Origin: Tragulus kanchil
Taxonomy: Eukaryota; Chordata; Mammalia; Artiodactyla; Tragulidae
Assembly: GCA_022376925.1 (NCBI GenBank)
Contig: JAIOJX010000024.1
Location: forward strand, 168,299,608 to 168,363,607
Reading direction: 5' to 3'
Length of the DNA: 64,000 nucleotides
Both the position numbers and the translations under genes were made by a program. Positions 47,751 to 59,415 of this stretch are shown here, in pieces; position 1 is the stretch's first letter; each line of letters begins with the position of its first letter. The notes under the pieces were generated by a model that was not told where the DNA came from, did not search any database, and saw only the letters and a list, made by a program, of their open reading frames with translations.

Positions 47751-47827
47751 CTGCAGCTGTGGCTGTCACACAGGGCTTGGTAAATTGATGCAGAAAGCGA
47801 TGCCGCTAGGGAATGAAGCGTGTGCAC
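47751..47827 (-). CDS. DMXL2: DMXL2 77-nt exon, copy 1 of 3
   Basis: First (left-most) copy of the VHTLHSLAASL exon. The Ser codon is split AG|T with the next exon at 45762-45889, giving DSHSC-S-QTEGN. The flanking intron is identical to the other copies except near the duplication joins. Confidence 0.88.
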
Positions 47828-48867
47828 CTAAAACCAAAAGAGCCACAGTCACATTTTGTACTAACATTTCTACAAACAGTAGTATGTTAAAGGTCAGAAA
47901 ACATCCAGGAAACTAGCAATATCACAAGACTGGATCCTCCATGAGTCACATTTTGTATATATATTTAAACAAAATTTATTTGGATTCTCATCTGGCACCA
48001 TTTTAAGCAGTGACTGACATTTAACAAGTTGTCTCTGATCATTAAGATGACCACCATCAACTAAATAAACTTTTTTCTTTACACTTCCAAGTTTCAGGAG
48101 TTTCTTAGACACGGTCTTACTAGGCTAACATCAGAATTAGGTCATTTTCAGAGACTAATTCCTTATCCAATAAGATCTTCCTAAAAGAGGTGGCTGAAAT
48201 TACAAGAAAAAAATCTAGACATGTTTAATATAAATTTAATGCAATTCTATTAGTATTACAAACTTTTCATTTATTAATATACTTTATTTATATATAGGTC
48301 ATCTTTCCAAGTGATTCAATCTCTTACTACTTATACTGCCATGGTCATTAAAATACAAAGCCTATGCTGATGAAGGCAATTGGACATTTAACAAAAATTC
48401 ACACCATCACATCTGTTGATATCACTTTAAAAGATTTATACAGAAACGCGTAAAATTGATCTTAATAATCCAATGCTAGGAATGTATTTTTTCAATTTTC
48501 AAGTTTTTCCTCTTTTGACTAAAAAGCAAACAAACAGAAACTAATCTAATGCTAAAAGGAATAGTTCCTACAGGGGGAAAAAGTTAGAAAACTTCGTATT
48601 ATTACTTTGGATAATGCCCAATTTTCTTGAAAACAAAACGATGGTGATGATAATCTTCCTTTACTATTCATCATTTTCTATATGTCTCTGTGGTTATTAG
48701 GTGATTGCTAAACTAGACAAATAATTATTTTATTTCTCATTCTCATCTATTGACGTAAACGAGGTGATCTTACTCAGGGACTGCTCAGTGCCTTGGACGC
48801 AGAGCCTTAATCTAACTGTCACAGAGTTTAGTGGCTCCACGGTGTAAACACTAACTGGGTGGCTGAC

Positions 48868-48944
48868 CTGCAGCTGTGGCTGTCACACAGGGCTTGGTAA
48901 ATTGATGCAGAAAGCGATGCCGCTAGGGAATGAAGCGTGTGCAC
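48868..48944 (-). CDS. DMXL2: DMXL2 77-nt exon, copy 2 of 3
   Basis: Identical 25 codons plus 2 nt, with the same TTTAG acceptor and AG|GTCAGC donor as the copies at 47751 and 50007. Because 77 is not a multiple of 3, splicing in more than one copy shifts the frame, so only one copy is credible biologically. Confidence 0.85.
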
Positions 48945-50006
48945 CTAAAACCAAAAGAGCCACAGTCACATTTTGTACTAACATTTCTACAAACAGTAGT
49001 ATGTTAAAGGTCAGAAAACATCCAGGAAACTAGCAATATCACAAGACTGGATCCTCCATGAGACTACTACTAACTCTACCTTAAAGCTTCTCAGGTACCA
49101 CTCACCCAACTTAATATGCAAGCTCACAACCAAGCTAACCGAGTTACACACACATCGTTTGTTACTATGAGCCTGCCACTTAGCAGGTCCTGAGCAAAGA
49201 ACCCACTGTCTTAGACTACTAATAAATCGCTTAAATAGTCACACTCAAAGCAAGTAGAACCAAAATAAGCAGACAGATTTCAGAGCTTTTATTTAAACTT
49301 GTCCTATGAAATTTCCCTTGATGAAACTAGAGAATTCACCTTATCAATAAGAATAATTAAACATTTAGAAAATGTATCAATCACTGTGTGAATTGGTTAG
49401 TTTTCCAGAAAGCAAGTAATCCACGTGTAACTAATGCAGTTTTAGAATTTGACATGTTGATAGGTCAAAAATTATCAATATACTATAAAAACCATATCCT
49501 CCGATGCCACACTGAATCAGCACTTTGACTCCTACAATCTTAAAACCTGAAGGAATCATACAGTTTCATGCTTTTTCAAAGTTTATCCAAATGTTCCAGG
49601 AACTAAAAACGTTAATTCAGAGCAGCACTGAACGCATTTTCCACTTTTCCACAGTCACTTACCAAATAGCTGAATCTCTGATATTTTTCAATTAATCTCT
49701 GCTAAAATACTGATAGATTAATTCACACTATGGATCGGAGTCTCCAAATAGATAAGGGTCTTCAGAAGCAATACTACCAGGGTTTGATGATAATCTTCCT
49801 TTACTATTCATCATTTTCTATATGTCTCTGTGGTTATTAGGTGATTGCTAAACTAGACAATAATTATTTTATTTCTCATTCTCATCTATTGACGTAAACG
49901 AGGGGATCTTCCTCAGGGACTGCTCAGTGCCTTGGACGCAGAGCCTTAATCTAACTGTCACAGAGTTTAGTGGCTCCACGGTGTAAACACTAACTGGGTG
50001 GCTGAC

Positions 50007-50083
50007 CTGCAGCTGTGGCTGTCACACAGGGCTTGGTAAATTGATGCAGAAAGCGATGCCGCTAGGGAATGAAGCGTGTGCAC
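50007..50083 (-). CDS. DMXL2: DMXL2 77-nt exon, copy 3 of 3
   Basis: Encodes VHTLHSLAASLSASIYQALC then DSHSC, ending TGC AG|GTCAGC. Third identical copy of the exon, produced by two overlapping tandem duplications (periods about 1117 and 1140 bp). It lies in the copy nearest the upstream exon at 52.5 kb, so it is as good a candidate for the true locus as the others. Confidence 0.88.
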
Positions 50084-51321
50084 CTAAAACCAAAAGAGCC
50101 ACAGTCACATTTTGTACTAACATTTCTACAAACAGTAGTATGTTAAAGGTCAGAAAACATCCAGGAAACTAGCAATATCACAAGACTGGATCCTCCATGA
50201 GACTACTACTAACTCTACCTTAAAGCTTCTCAGGTACCACTCACCCAACTTAATATGCAAGCTCACAACCAAGCTAACCGAGTTACACACACATCGTTTG
50301 TTACTATGAGCCTGCCACTTAGCAGGTCCTGAGCAAAGAACCCACTGTCTTAGACTACTAATAAATCGCTTAAATAGTCACACTCAAAGCAAGTAGAACC
50401 AAAATAAGCAGACAGATTTCAGAGCTTTTATTTAAACTTGTCCTATGAAATTTCCCTTGATGAAACTAGAGAATTCACCTTATCAATAAGAATAATTAAA
50501 CATTTAGAAAATGTATCAATCACTGTGTGAATTGGTTAGTTTTCCAGAAAGCAAGTAATCCACGTGTAACTAATGCAGTTTTAGAATTTGACATGTTGAT
50601 AGGTCAAAAATTATCAATATACTATAAAAACCATATCCTCCGATGCCACACTGAATCAGCACTTTGACTCCTACAATCTTAAAACCTGAAGGAATCATAC
50701 AGTTTCATGCTTTTTCAAAGTTTATCCAAATGTTCCAGGAACTAAAAACGTTAATTCAGAGCAGCACTGAACGCATTTTCCACTTTTCCACAGTCACTTA
50801 CCAAATAGCTGAATCTCTGATATTTTTCAATTAATCTCTGCTAAAATACTGATAGATTAATTCACACTATGGATCGGAGTCTCCAATAGGATGATATGAC
50901 CTGTAAACCTTGGGTTCTTCAGAAGCATATACTACCAGGGTTTGAATGTGCATTTTAAACCAAAAAATTCAGGAGAAAAATGATGGGGACCTGAAATAAT
51001 ACCAGTCACTGGAACTGGAAAAAGCACAGGACAAAGAGACTTAGGCTAACACAGTGGATATGTGATCAGCTCTCCAGATCCTGCCATACTCTCTGGAGTT
51101 TCTTAGAAGAGACCCTCTTTTACGCTTTCAACCTAGGAGTCTTCATAGCAGAGTCTTAATTTGGGGCAGTAACTCTGCCCAAACTCTCATTGCCCCAAAC
51201 ACAATCCTCAGGAAGATAGCAATGAGGGTACTCTCTCTGCAACTACTTCTAATCAATCACGGTTTTCTCTAAGATACATCCCAAATTTACATTCTCATAA
51301 TATCCTAGCATGCAAGCATCC

Positions 51322-51540
51322 GTGTGTGCTAAGTTGCTTCAGTCATGTTCGACTCCGTGCCAACTTATGGACTACAACCTGCCAGGCCCCTCTGTCCATG
51401 GGATTCTCCAGGCAAGAGTACCGGAGTGGTTGTCATGCCCTCCCTCTGGGGATCTTCCTGATCCAAGGACTGAACCTGTGTCTCTTACATCTATTTGCAT
51501 TAAGAAGAGGCAGGTTCGTTACCACTAGTGCTACCTGAGA
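51322..51540 (-). mobile_element. Bov-tA SINE
   Basis: Antisense: GTGCTAAGTTGCTTCAGTCA, CCATGGGATTCTCCAGGCAA, ends CTACCTGAGAAGC. Confidence 0.8.
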
Positions 51541-51810
51541 AGCAAAGAGTTATAAATATTTCTACATAATGATTCATTTAAAGGAGATGGAGAATCCATC
51601 AGAACGCTTGGAAAGAATACTGTCTAGAAAACAAATTTTTTTTTTTGTTTTTTTACCAAGAAAGTGTCTGTCTTAAAGGAAGACAAAACCTTTTCTGTAA
51701 GTAAGAAGAATCTATGATTCTAGTTTCAGGTGTACGCACAGTGGTTCAATATTTTTTATAGATTATCCTAAATATTTTCCTGTGCTATACAATATATCCT
51801 TATCTATTTT

Positions 51811-52076
51811 TTTTGGCCACTTCTATTGGTCTTTCATTTCTCTATTTTCATCCGTCTTTGTTCCTTGGCTCCTGTGGGCCTCCCATCGCGGTGGCCTCTG
51901 TTGTCGCAGAACGCCGGCTCTGGGCGCATGCGCTCCAGAGCTCCGGCTCGGTGATTGGACACATCGGTCCAGCCGCTCCGCGGCACATGGGATCTTCCCA
52001 GGCCAGGGATGGAACCAGGGCTCCTTGCACTGCAAGGCGATGTCCTTACCCACTGGACCACCAGGGAAGCCCAGCT
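51811..52076 (-). mobile_element. CHR-like SINE
   Basis: Target-site duplication TTATCTATTTT at 51800-51810 and 52077-52087. Confidence 0.93.
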
Positions 52077-52463
52077 TTATCTATTTTATACTAAGTATTT
52101 TACACTTAGTTGTATCTCTTAAATCCCTACCCTTAACAAGCTTTCCACTATACACTTTGTTAACCACTAGCTTGTTTTCTATGTCTGAGTCCCTTTCCAT
52201 TTGTTACACAGTAGTCATTTGTTTTAATTTTTTGATTCCACGTATAAGTGATAACATACAGTATTTGGCTTTCATGACGTGACAAACGGTAGAATGTTTA
52301 CTTTCAAATTACATTCACTGGACAAACAGTGTTGAGCTGATCAGACTGAGAAGGCAGCGGAGAGTGCTCTAAGTATATCTCCTACGTTCAAACTGGAAGA
52401 GAAGTGTAACTTATTTACCTTCTCAGCGTGTACAATACCAAATGATCATAAACTGTGCATTAC

Positions 52464-52655
52464 CTTCACGTCGTCAATACTGGGATGAGGTGGTGTTTTC
52501 ATCTGAACAATAGTATACAGTATATCGTGGATGTGATTATTTAAGTACAGTACAGGGTTGGCTATGACGGTCTTCGTTGACGCAATGCTTGCTGAAAGCA
52601 GAGGCAGGGTGGTCGGCAGCGGCAGTGGAGACTGGAGCTGCTTCACTGTCGTTTC
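52464..52655 (-). CDS. DMXL2: DMXL2 exon (linker)
   Basis: 192 nt, 64 codons, phase 0 at both ends. It starts ETTVKQLQSPLPLPTTLPLL, includes NPVLYLNNHIHDILYTIVQM and ends PPHPSIDDVK before GTAATG. Acceptor CTCACAG. Rich in Pro/Ser at the start, then a hydrophobic helix. Present once. Confidence 0.93.
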
Positions 52656-53004
52656 CTGTGAGGGACGGCAGATTGTTGTTTTGCAAAGTGGTTAAAATGA
52701 AGGAGGAAAAAAAACAATTAATAGGCATATGATAAAAATACTGGCAGTGAACGTATGCACACTGGCCTAACAGGCGCTGTGCTCAGGGCAGAGGGTGAGT
52801 GTGCCACAGCTGTGCGCTCAGGCTTTCAGGCTTCTCCTGTTCATCAAAACGCCTGTCTAAACAGACCGGAGCAGAGTGCAAACATCTTCCTCCTACGAAG
52901 AGAGGAGCTGATCGCATTAAGATTAACTGGTAAAAAGAGCTTTACAACTACCAAGGAAGGAGTTACCGGAATTAATACAATAACCAAGACTGAAACCCAG
53001 TGGA

Positions 53005-53321
53005 GGGCTTCCCTGGTGGTCCAGTGGGTAAGGACACCGCCTTGCACTGCAAGGGGCGCCGGTTCGATCCCTGGCCTGGGAAGATCCCACGTGCCGCGGA
53101 GCGGCTGGACCCATGTGTCCAATTGCTGAGCCGGAGCTCTGGAGCGCATGCGCCCAGAGCAGGAGCTTTGCAACGACAGACGCCACCGCGATGGGAGACC
53201 CACACGGGCCAAAGAACAAAGACGGATGAAAATAGAGAAATGAAGGACCAATAGAAGTGGCCCGCCCACTCCCCTCCCGCCCCAACCCGCTCCCCCCCAA
53301 TAAATAAATAAATAAATAAAA
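53005..53321 (+). mobile_element. CHR-like SINE next to a splice donor (copy A)
   Basis: Target-site duplication GAAACCCAG(T/C)GGA at 52992-53004 and 53322-53334. The insertion lies 10-24 nt inside the intron from the donor at 53344. Tail AATAAATAAATAAATAAATA. Confidence 0.93.
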
Positions 53322-53344
53322 GAAACCCAGCGGAAAGTCCGTAC

Positions 53345-53884
53345 CTGCTGTGACTCTTGGAGCAGAAACTTGAGCTCCATCCTGACAGAGGCCAGCCCGC
53401 CGCCCTGGGCCCCGTGGAGGCTGCAGTAGCTCAGGAAGACTCGCAGGAGGTCCTGGTTCTTCTGCAGCCAGAGCTTCCGCCGTTCCGCGCGCTCCCGCTT
53501 CGCCTGCAGCCTCCGCCTCTCTATCTGGTGCCGCTCGTAGGAGCCAATGTCCGGTTTGTCCATCATTTCTTCCTGATCCAGAAGCTCACGATCTGCTTTG
53601 GAATACGTTTTACCAGCATATTCTTTCATCGCTGATTCGTGGTTACATATCTCATGCAAGGCAGCGATTTCCTTTTCAAGCCAGTTGTAGAGCTGAAATC
53701 GGAGTTTTCCTCCATCGACTTCATAACCGGTAGCCAATGTTCTTAGTTCAGTCATCAGGATCTTTAAACAAGCTCGGAACTTTAGTTGCTCAGCAATCAC
53801 ATCAACTTCAGTATCATCTTCAAGATAATCCTCCTCCTGAGGAGGTGATAACACGTGAGGGTCTGGGGCTTGCTGATCTTCTTG
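53345..53884 (-). CDS. DMXL2: DMXL2 large exon, truncated duplicate (copy A)
   Basis: The downstream half of the 1082-nt exon repeated at offset 1095, cut off at 53884 where the sequence jumps back to intronic DNA (CTTCTTG|CAGAGG). It has the same donor (ESQQ|GTACGG) but no acceptor and no upstream half. An open frame from 54013 to 52844 fuses about 43 residues of intronic sequence to this fragment and is a chimera created by the junction. Confidence 0.85.
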
Positions 53885-54100
53885 CAGAGGGTGAGTGTGC
53901 CACAGCTGTGCGCTCAGGCTTTCAGGCTTCTCCTGTTCATCAAAACGCCTGTCTAAACAGACCGGAGCAGAGTGCAAACATCTTCCTCCTACGAAGAGAG
54001 GAGCTGATCGCATTAAGATTAACTGGTAAAAAGAGCTTTACAACTACCAAGGAAGGAGTTACCGGAATTAATACAATAACCAAGACTGAAACCCAGTGGA

Positions 54101-54416
54101 GGGCTTCCCTGGTGGTCCAGTGGGTAAGGACACCGCCTTGCACTGCAAGGGGCGCCGGTTCGATCCCTGGCCTGGGAAGATCCCACGTGCCGCGGAGCGG
54201 CTGGACCCATGTGTCCAATTGCTGAGCCGGAGCTCTGGAGCGCATGCGCCCAGAGCAGGAGCTTTGCAACGACAGACGCCACCGCGATGGGAGACCCACA
54301 CGGGCCAAAGAACAAAGACGGATGAAAATAGAGAAATGAAGGACCAATAGAAGTGGCCCGCCCACTCTCCTCCCTCCCCAACCCGACCCCTGCCCAAAAT
54401 AAATAAATAAATAAAA
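54101..54416 (+). mobile_element. CHR-like SINE next to a splice donor (copy B)
   Basis: Same insertion as 53005-53321 via D16, with a different 3' C-rich tail (ACTCTCCTCCCTCC versus ACTCCCCTCCCGCC). Confidence 0.93.
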
Positions 54417-54439
54417 GAAACCCAGCGGAAAGTCCGTAC

Positions 54440-55521
54440 CTGCTGTGACTCTTGGAGCAGAAACTTGAGCTCCATCCTGACAGAGGCCAGCCCGCCGCCC
54501 TGGGCCCCGTGGAGGCTGCAGTAGCTCAGGAAGACTCGCAGGAGGTCCTGGTTCTTCTGCAGCCAGAGCTTCCGCCGTTCCGCGCGCTCCCGCTTCGCCT
54601 GCAGCCTCCGCCTCTCTATCTGGTGCCGCTCGTAGGAGCCAATGTCCGGTTTGTCCATCATTTCTTCCTGATCCAGAAGCTCACGATCTGCTTTGGAATA
54701 CGTTTTACCAGCATATTCTTTCATCGCTGATTCGTGGTTACATATCTCATGCAAGGCAGCGATTTCCTTTTCAAGCCAGTTGTAGAGCTGAAATCGGAGT
54801 TTTCCTCCATCGACTTCATAACCGGTAGCCAATGTTCTTAGTTCAGTCATCAGGATCTTTAAACAAGCTCGGAACTTTAGTTGCTCAGCAATCACATCAA
54901 CTTCAGTATCATCTTCAAGATAATCCTCCTCCTGAGGAGGTGATAACACGTGAGGGTCTGGGGCTTGCTGATCTTCTTGTCCACCTTTCCCCCCGACATC
55001 TGGGCTTTTCATCACTAAGCCAGCGGCATCTTCTTCCGCTTCGCCTGAGGCGCTATTGCGCTCTTCACCCCAGTCGAGAGTCAGAGGCTCCTCGTCCAGT
55101 CTGACCACTGGCTGACTCCAGTCGAGCTGCGATGAAGTGACACCTGACCAGTCGACGCCAGCAATTCCGTCACCATCACTCAGAGCTTTCGATTCTGAAG
55201 ACATGTGATCCATCTTTTCAGAAATGAAGTCAGGCTGATCATGTTTTGAGGGGAAGGCAGACACTTTAGTAACTTTAGGAATTTTTGAGAGTACCTCCAA
55301 GGCCAAAACAGGGCATCCAACTTTAAAGTGAGCATTGGCTGTAGTAAAGAATAATTTCCTTTCTATGAGGTTAATTTTATCAACAAAGTTCTTCTCAGTT
55401 TTGAGACCTACAGTTGCCAAAGCTCCTTCAGGGGAGGCAAGGTTTCTTCGAATAAGCAAAGGATGAGTTCGAAGGTAGTTGTAGAAACTAAACACCACTG
55501 GGTTACAAGATTTGATGATAG
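54440..55521 (-). CDS. DMXL2: DMXL2 large 1082-nt exon (acidic linker)
   Basis: The longest exon in the window, 2 nt plus 360 codons. It starts IIKSCNPVVFSFYNYLRTHP, passes through a low-complexity acidic region (SGVTSSQLDWSQP, then EERNSASGEAEEDAAGLVMK), then DTEVDVIAEQLKFRACLKIL and a Lys/Arg-rich helical stretch (SYERHQIERRRLQAKRERAE), and ends LKFLLQESQQ before GTACGG. This is the linker between the Rav1-like core and the WD40 C-terminus. The open frame reads on past the donor into an intronic SINE, so a simple ORF of 488 codons here overstates the exon. The 3' part of the exon is repeated at 53345-53884. Confidence 0.94.
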
Positions 55522-55679
55522 CTATAGAAACCAAACAGAAACAATTGTGAGGTATGATGTTAATTTGTAATTATATTAGATAAGAATAAAATGTGTCAGC
55601 ATTTCCTCAGAGTAAAAAATACTTAAATACTGACCTAGGATTAACTAAACCTAGACAGCATATTACAAAGCAGAGACAT

Positions 55680-56090
55680 CACTTTGTCAACAGAAGTCAG
55701 GATAGTCAAAGCTATGGTTTTCCCAGTAGTCATGCGTGGATGGGAGAGCTGGGCCATAAAGAAGGCTGAGTGCCAAAGCATGGATGCCTCTGCACCGGCG
55801 TATTGGAGAAGACTCTTGAGAGTCCCCGGCACAGCAAGGAGTTCAAACCAGTCAGTCCTAAAGGAAGTCAACCCTGAATATTCATTGGAAGGACTGATAT
55901 TAAAGCTGAATCTCTAATACTTAAACCAGCTGACATGAAGAGATGACTCACTGGAAAAGACCCTGATGCTGGGAAAAACAGAAGGCAGAAGAAGGGGACG
56001 AGAAGGCTGGATGGCATCACTGAGCCAATGGATACTACTGGCATTCAGAATAATAGAACCACCGCCAAGGGAGACGATACTCTAGAGAAG
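55680..56090 (+). mobile_element. BovB (RTE) LINE fragment
   Basis: AGTCAAAGCTATGGTTTTCC, GGAGAAGACTCTTGAGAGTC, CATTGGAAGGACTGATATTA, GACCCTGATGCTGGGAAAA: the 3' end of the BovB reverse transcriptase. A 77-codon open remnant (VFPVVMRGWESWAIKKAECQ) remains; not functional. Diagnostic of ruminants among mammals of this type. Confidence 0.9.
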
Positions 56091-56984
56091 CATTCCAGCT
56101 CAGAAAGGAAGGATAAAATGACATATTTAGAATATTACCATTTGACAAACACTAATGAAATAAGGGATGTAGACAGTATTCATTGATAGCTATTTATTCC
56201 ATAAAAGCAAAATAAACTGACACCATGAATTCCCTGGGGAAATACTACACCCAACTATAAAGTAGTTCTGCCCCTCCCCCCCAAAAAAGCTAGCTAAAAG
56301 GCACTGCCAACTTACAGGAAACCCAAAGAACATAGGGGAGAAAAAAAAATTAAATGAAACAACAGCGACACAACCAGCAAAATCCAAAATCCACGGAACA
56401 ACAAGACAAACTGTGACTTCTTCAGCAAGTGAGCTGGAGGGTGGGGCAGTAGGAACTAAACAGGCATCAAAACCAACTTGAGAGGCACCTCATCCAGTCA
56501 CATGCCACAGGCCTCATCTGGATCTTCAGTCAAAGGATCAACCATGTAAGATCTCATGAGACAACGAGGGAAATCTGAACACGGAGTATTACACTATTTG
56601 AAGCGTCTTTATTTTTTAGAGAAGCATTTGCAGTGTTCACAGATGACTCGGTCTGCTGGGCTTGCTTCACAATAAACCTACACAGTAAGCTTCCTACACA
56701 CAAACCTTCCAACTGTAAACTTCCAAAGATGGGAACAGGCACGTCTAGTCCCATACATTAGTTCACATGTTTGGTGTCCTTTTTCAAAGTATGTAAGATT
56801 AAAAATGTTTTATTTCCTGTGTTTTTTTGTGTGAAAAATATGATAAACCTATTACAGTACTGTATCATATAGCTGATTTTGTTAGTTATCACTCCTTTAT
56901 GTAAACATAAACCATTTCCCTAATAACACCTCTTAGAAGTTAACCTGGAAAACATTAATAAAGAAATAGGATCTTTCTTCTGTA

Positions 56985-57105
56985 AGGGACACCCTGTAAC
57001 AGCTGGCAAAGAATCTGCCTGAAAGGCAGAAGACTCCAGCTTGATTCCTGGGTCAGGAAGCTCCCCTGGAGACGGGACAGGGTACCCACTCCAGTATTCT
57101 TGGAC
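56985..57105 (+). mobile_element. Bov-tA-type SINE, partial
   Basis: AGCTGGCAAAGAATCTGCCT to ACCCACTCCAGTATTCTTGG; followed directly by a second unit. Confidence 0.7.
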
Positions 57106-57545
57106 TTCCCTGGTGGCTGAGTTGGTAAAGAATCCACCCACAATGCCGGAGACCTGGGTTCAATCCTCAGGTTGGGAAGATCCCGAGATGGGAAAGGCTA
57201 CCCACTCCAGTACTCTTTTTTCTTTTTTTAATTTTGGCCTCTTTTATTTGTCTTTCATTTCTTCGGCCTGTGTGGGCCGCCCATCGCAGTGGCCTCTCTT
57301 GTTGCAGAGCTCTGGCTCAGGGTGCACGTGCTCCAGAGCGCTGGCTCCTAACTGGACACACCGGTCCAGCCGCTCCATGGCATATGGGATCCTCCCAGGC
57401 CAGGGATCGAACCGGTGCCCCTTGCATTGCAAGGCAGACTCTCTACCCACTGGACCATCAGGAAAGCCCCCACTCCAGTATTCTTGTGTGGAGAATTCCA
57501 TGGCCTGTCCATGAGTCACAAGTTGGACAATACGACTGAGTGATT
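57106..57545 (+). mobile_element. Bov-tA SINE interrupted by a CHR-like SINE
   Basis: The Bov-tA runs 57106-57216, is interrupted by an antisense CHR-like SINE at 57217-57468, and resumes to 57545 (GGAGAATTCCATGGCCTGTC). Target-site duplication CCCACTCCAGTA(C/T)TCT flanks the insert (57201-57216, 57469-57484). It dates the CHR-like family as younger than this Bov-tA. Confidence 0.9.
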
Positions 57546-59015
57546 TCCTCTATAAAAGTGTGTACCCTTATTATTAATAAAATTACTTGAGTAGTTCAGT
57601 AATTTATTTTTCTTCTAAAGGTTTTACTTCCTTTCCTTAAAAAAAAAGTTAAAAATATTCACAGTAGTCCTCCCTTGCCTGCAGTTCTGCTTTCTGTGGT
57701 TTCAATTACTTGAGGTCAAATGAGGTCCAAAAATATTACACGTACAGTTTCAGGAACAAACAACTCGTAAGTTTTAAATTACGAGCTGTTCTGAGTAACA
57801 CAATGAACTCTCACACCAGCCTGTTGCTCCCCCAAGACAGGAATCACCCTCTGCCCAGAGTCTGCCCCCAGCCCCTCAGCAGCCAAGGGACGATGACAGC
57901 CCTGTCAGCACCACAGCGTCTGCGTTCCAGTCACCTTCAGGATTCTCAACAACAACCGCACAGGTCAAAGTGGTGATGCTGGCGATCCACCTTTGGCAAA
58001 GAGAGGCCACGAGTCCTTCCTTTATGCGAAAATTTGAAAGTGTTCTATTTAATGATGAAAGCAAAGAACTCGTCAGCCAAGAGTACTAAGATCTAGAGTG
58101 AAAATGAATCTTCTCTCCACAAAATCATGAAGAAGCAAAAAATCAATTCATGCTTGTTTTTCTGTCACATCTCAAACGCGAACATTATGAGCACAATGCA
58201 CGGCATGTGCTTAGTTAAGATGAAAAAGGCATTAAAACTGCATGATAAAATTCTGAGTGAGAGAAACCCATAGTCATATCTTTCATTACACTATATTGCT
58301 ATAAATGTTCTATTTTATTATTAGTCACTGCTGTTAATCCCTTACTGTGCCTAATTTATATTGTAAATTTTACCATATATATATGTATATATATAATATA
58401 TATATATGAGAAAACATAGTTTGTATAAGATGTGGTACTATCCAGTTTCAGAAATCCACTGGGGTTCTGGAACATAATCCCTGTGGACAAAGGGGGATCA
58501 TTACCATATTAAAATATTACATTCCTATTTTGTAAAGAAGTAAGTAAAAACTGAGCCTGACTCTCTTTATTCATGGAAGCTCTTTTAGTATTTAAAGAGG
58601 CTAGAAAATTGCTACTATGGGAAATACAAAATGAAAAGTCAAAGTTTGTATCTCTCCACTCCTATTTTCTAAAGGTAACCAGTTAATAGCACACTGTTCC
58701 TATAGTATGGGTATTTTATAATTTATTTTACCTATTCTATTGATGAATACTTAAACTATTCCATTTTTTAAATTATTGCAACCAATGCTTCTAGGAACCT
58801 AAATTATTTGGGCTAAACTAAGAGTAAAAAAAAGGTTATCACGCAAGAAAAATTTTTTTTAGTAACAGCTAAAATTTACACTTTTTTTTAGAAAACTGGC
58901 TATTAAAATATATGGAGAGAGCTACGTAATGTGGGAACATTCTCTCTCCTTCACTTTAAGATATATGAAATTAGAAGCGTATGGTAATCTTAGATACCCT
59001 GACACATAGCTATGA
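57546..59015. other. Intronic DNA, nothing recognised
   Basis: AT-rich with a TA run at 58376-58408; the piece at 57660-58490 looks like an old degraded DNA transposon or retroelement, but I cannot assign it. Confidence 0.4.
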
Positions 59016-59415
59016 GGCTTCCCTGGTGGCTCGGATGGTAAAGAACCTGCCTGCCCTGCGGGAGCCTCGGGCTCAGTCCCTGGGTCGGGAAGGCCCCCTG
59101 GAGCAGGGAATGGTCACCCACTCCATGGGACCTGCAGAACCCCACGGACAGAGGCGGCTGACGGGCGCCAGTCAACAGGGCTGCAAAGAGTTGGGCACAA
59201 CTAAGCACTAACACTCTGGGCTTCCCGTGTGGCTCAGTTGGTAAACAATCCACTTGCAACGTAGGAGACCCTGGTTCAATCCTTGGGTGAGTTAGACCCC
59301 CGGGAGTAGGAAATGGAAATCCACTCCAGTATTCTTCCTTGGAAAATCTCACGGAGCCTGGAGGGCTACAGTCCATGGGGTCACAAAGAGGTGGACACGA
59401 CTTAACAGCTAAACC
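59016..59415 (+). mobile_element. Two tandem Bov-tA SINEs
   Basis: First copy 59016-59215 (GGCTTCCCTGGTGGCTCGGA ... GGGCACAACTAAGCACTAAC), second 59218-59415 (GGGCTTCCCGTGTGGCTCAG ... GGACACGACTTAACAGC). Confidence 0.88.

Larger units (their letters stand above)
46841..49062. repeat. Tandem duplication D14 (period 1117)
   Basis: Copy A 46841-47945, copy B 47958-49062. Copy B differs near its start (GATATGAAAC versus GACATTTAAC). Duplicates the 77-nt exon. Confidence 0.92.
48645..50945. repeat. Tandem duplication D15 (period 1140)
   Basis: Copy A 48645-49787, copy B 49784-50945. It overlaps D14, which makes the 77-nt exon triplicate. The end of copy A lacks about 24 bases present in copy B at 50888-50912. 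Confidence 0.92.
52788..54979. repeat. Tandem duplication D16 (period 1095-1096)
   Basis: Copy A 52788-53884, copy B 53885-54979. Cuts the 1082-nt exon. Copies differ in the SINE 3' tail (53266-53320 versus 54361-54415). Confidence 0.94.

Noticed and set aside
54068..55534. A single 488-codon ORF as an intronless gene
   Set aside because: It is the 1082-nt DMXL2 exon read past its GTACGG donor into an intronic SINE; the true coding part ends at 54440.
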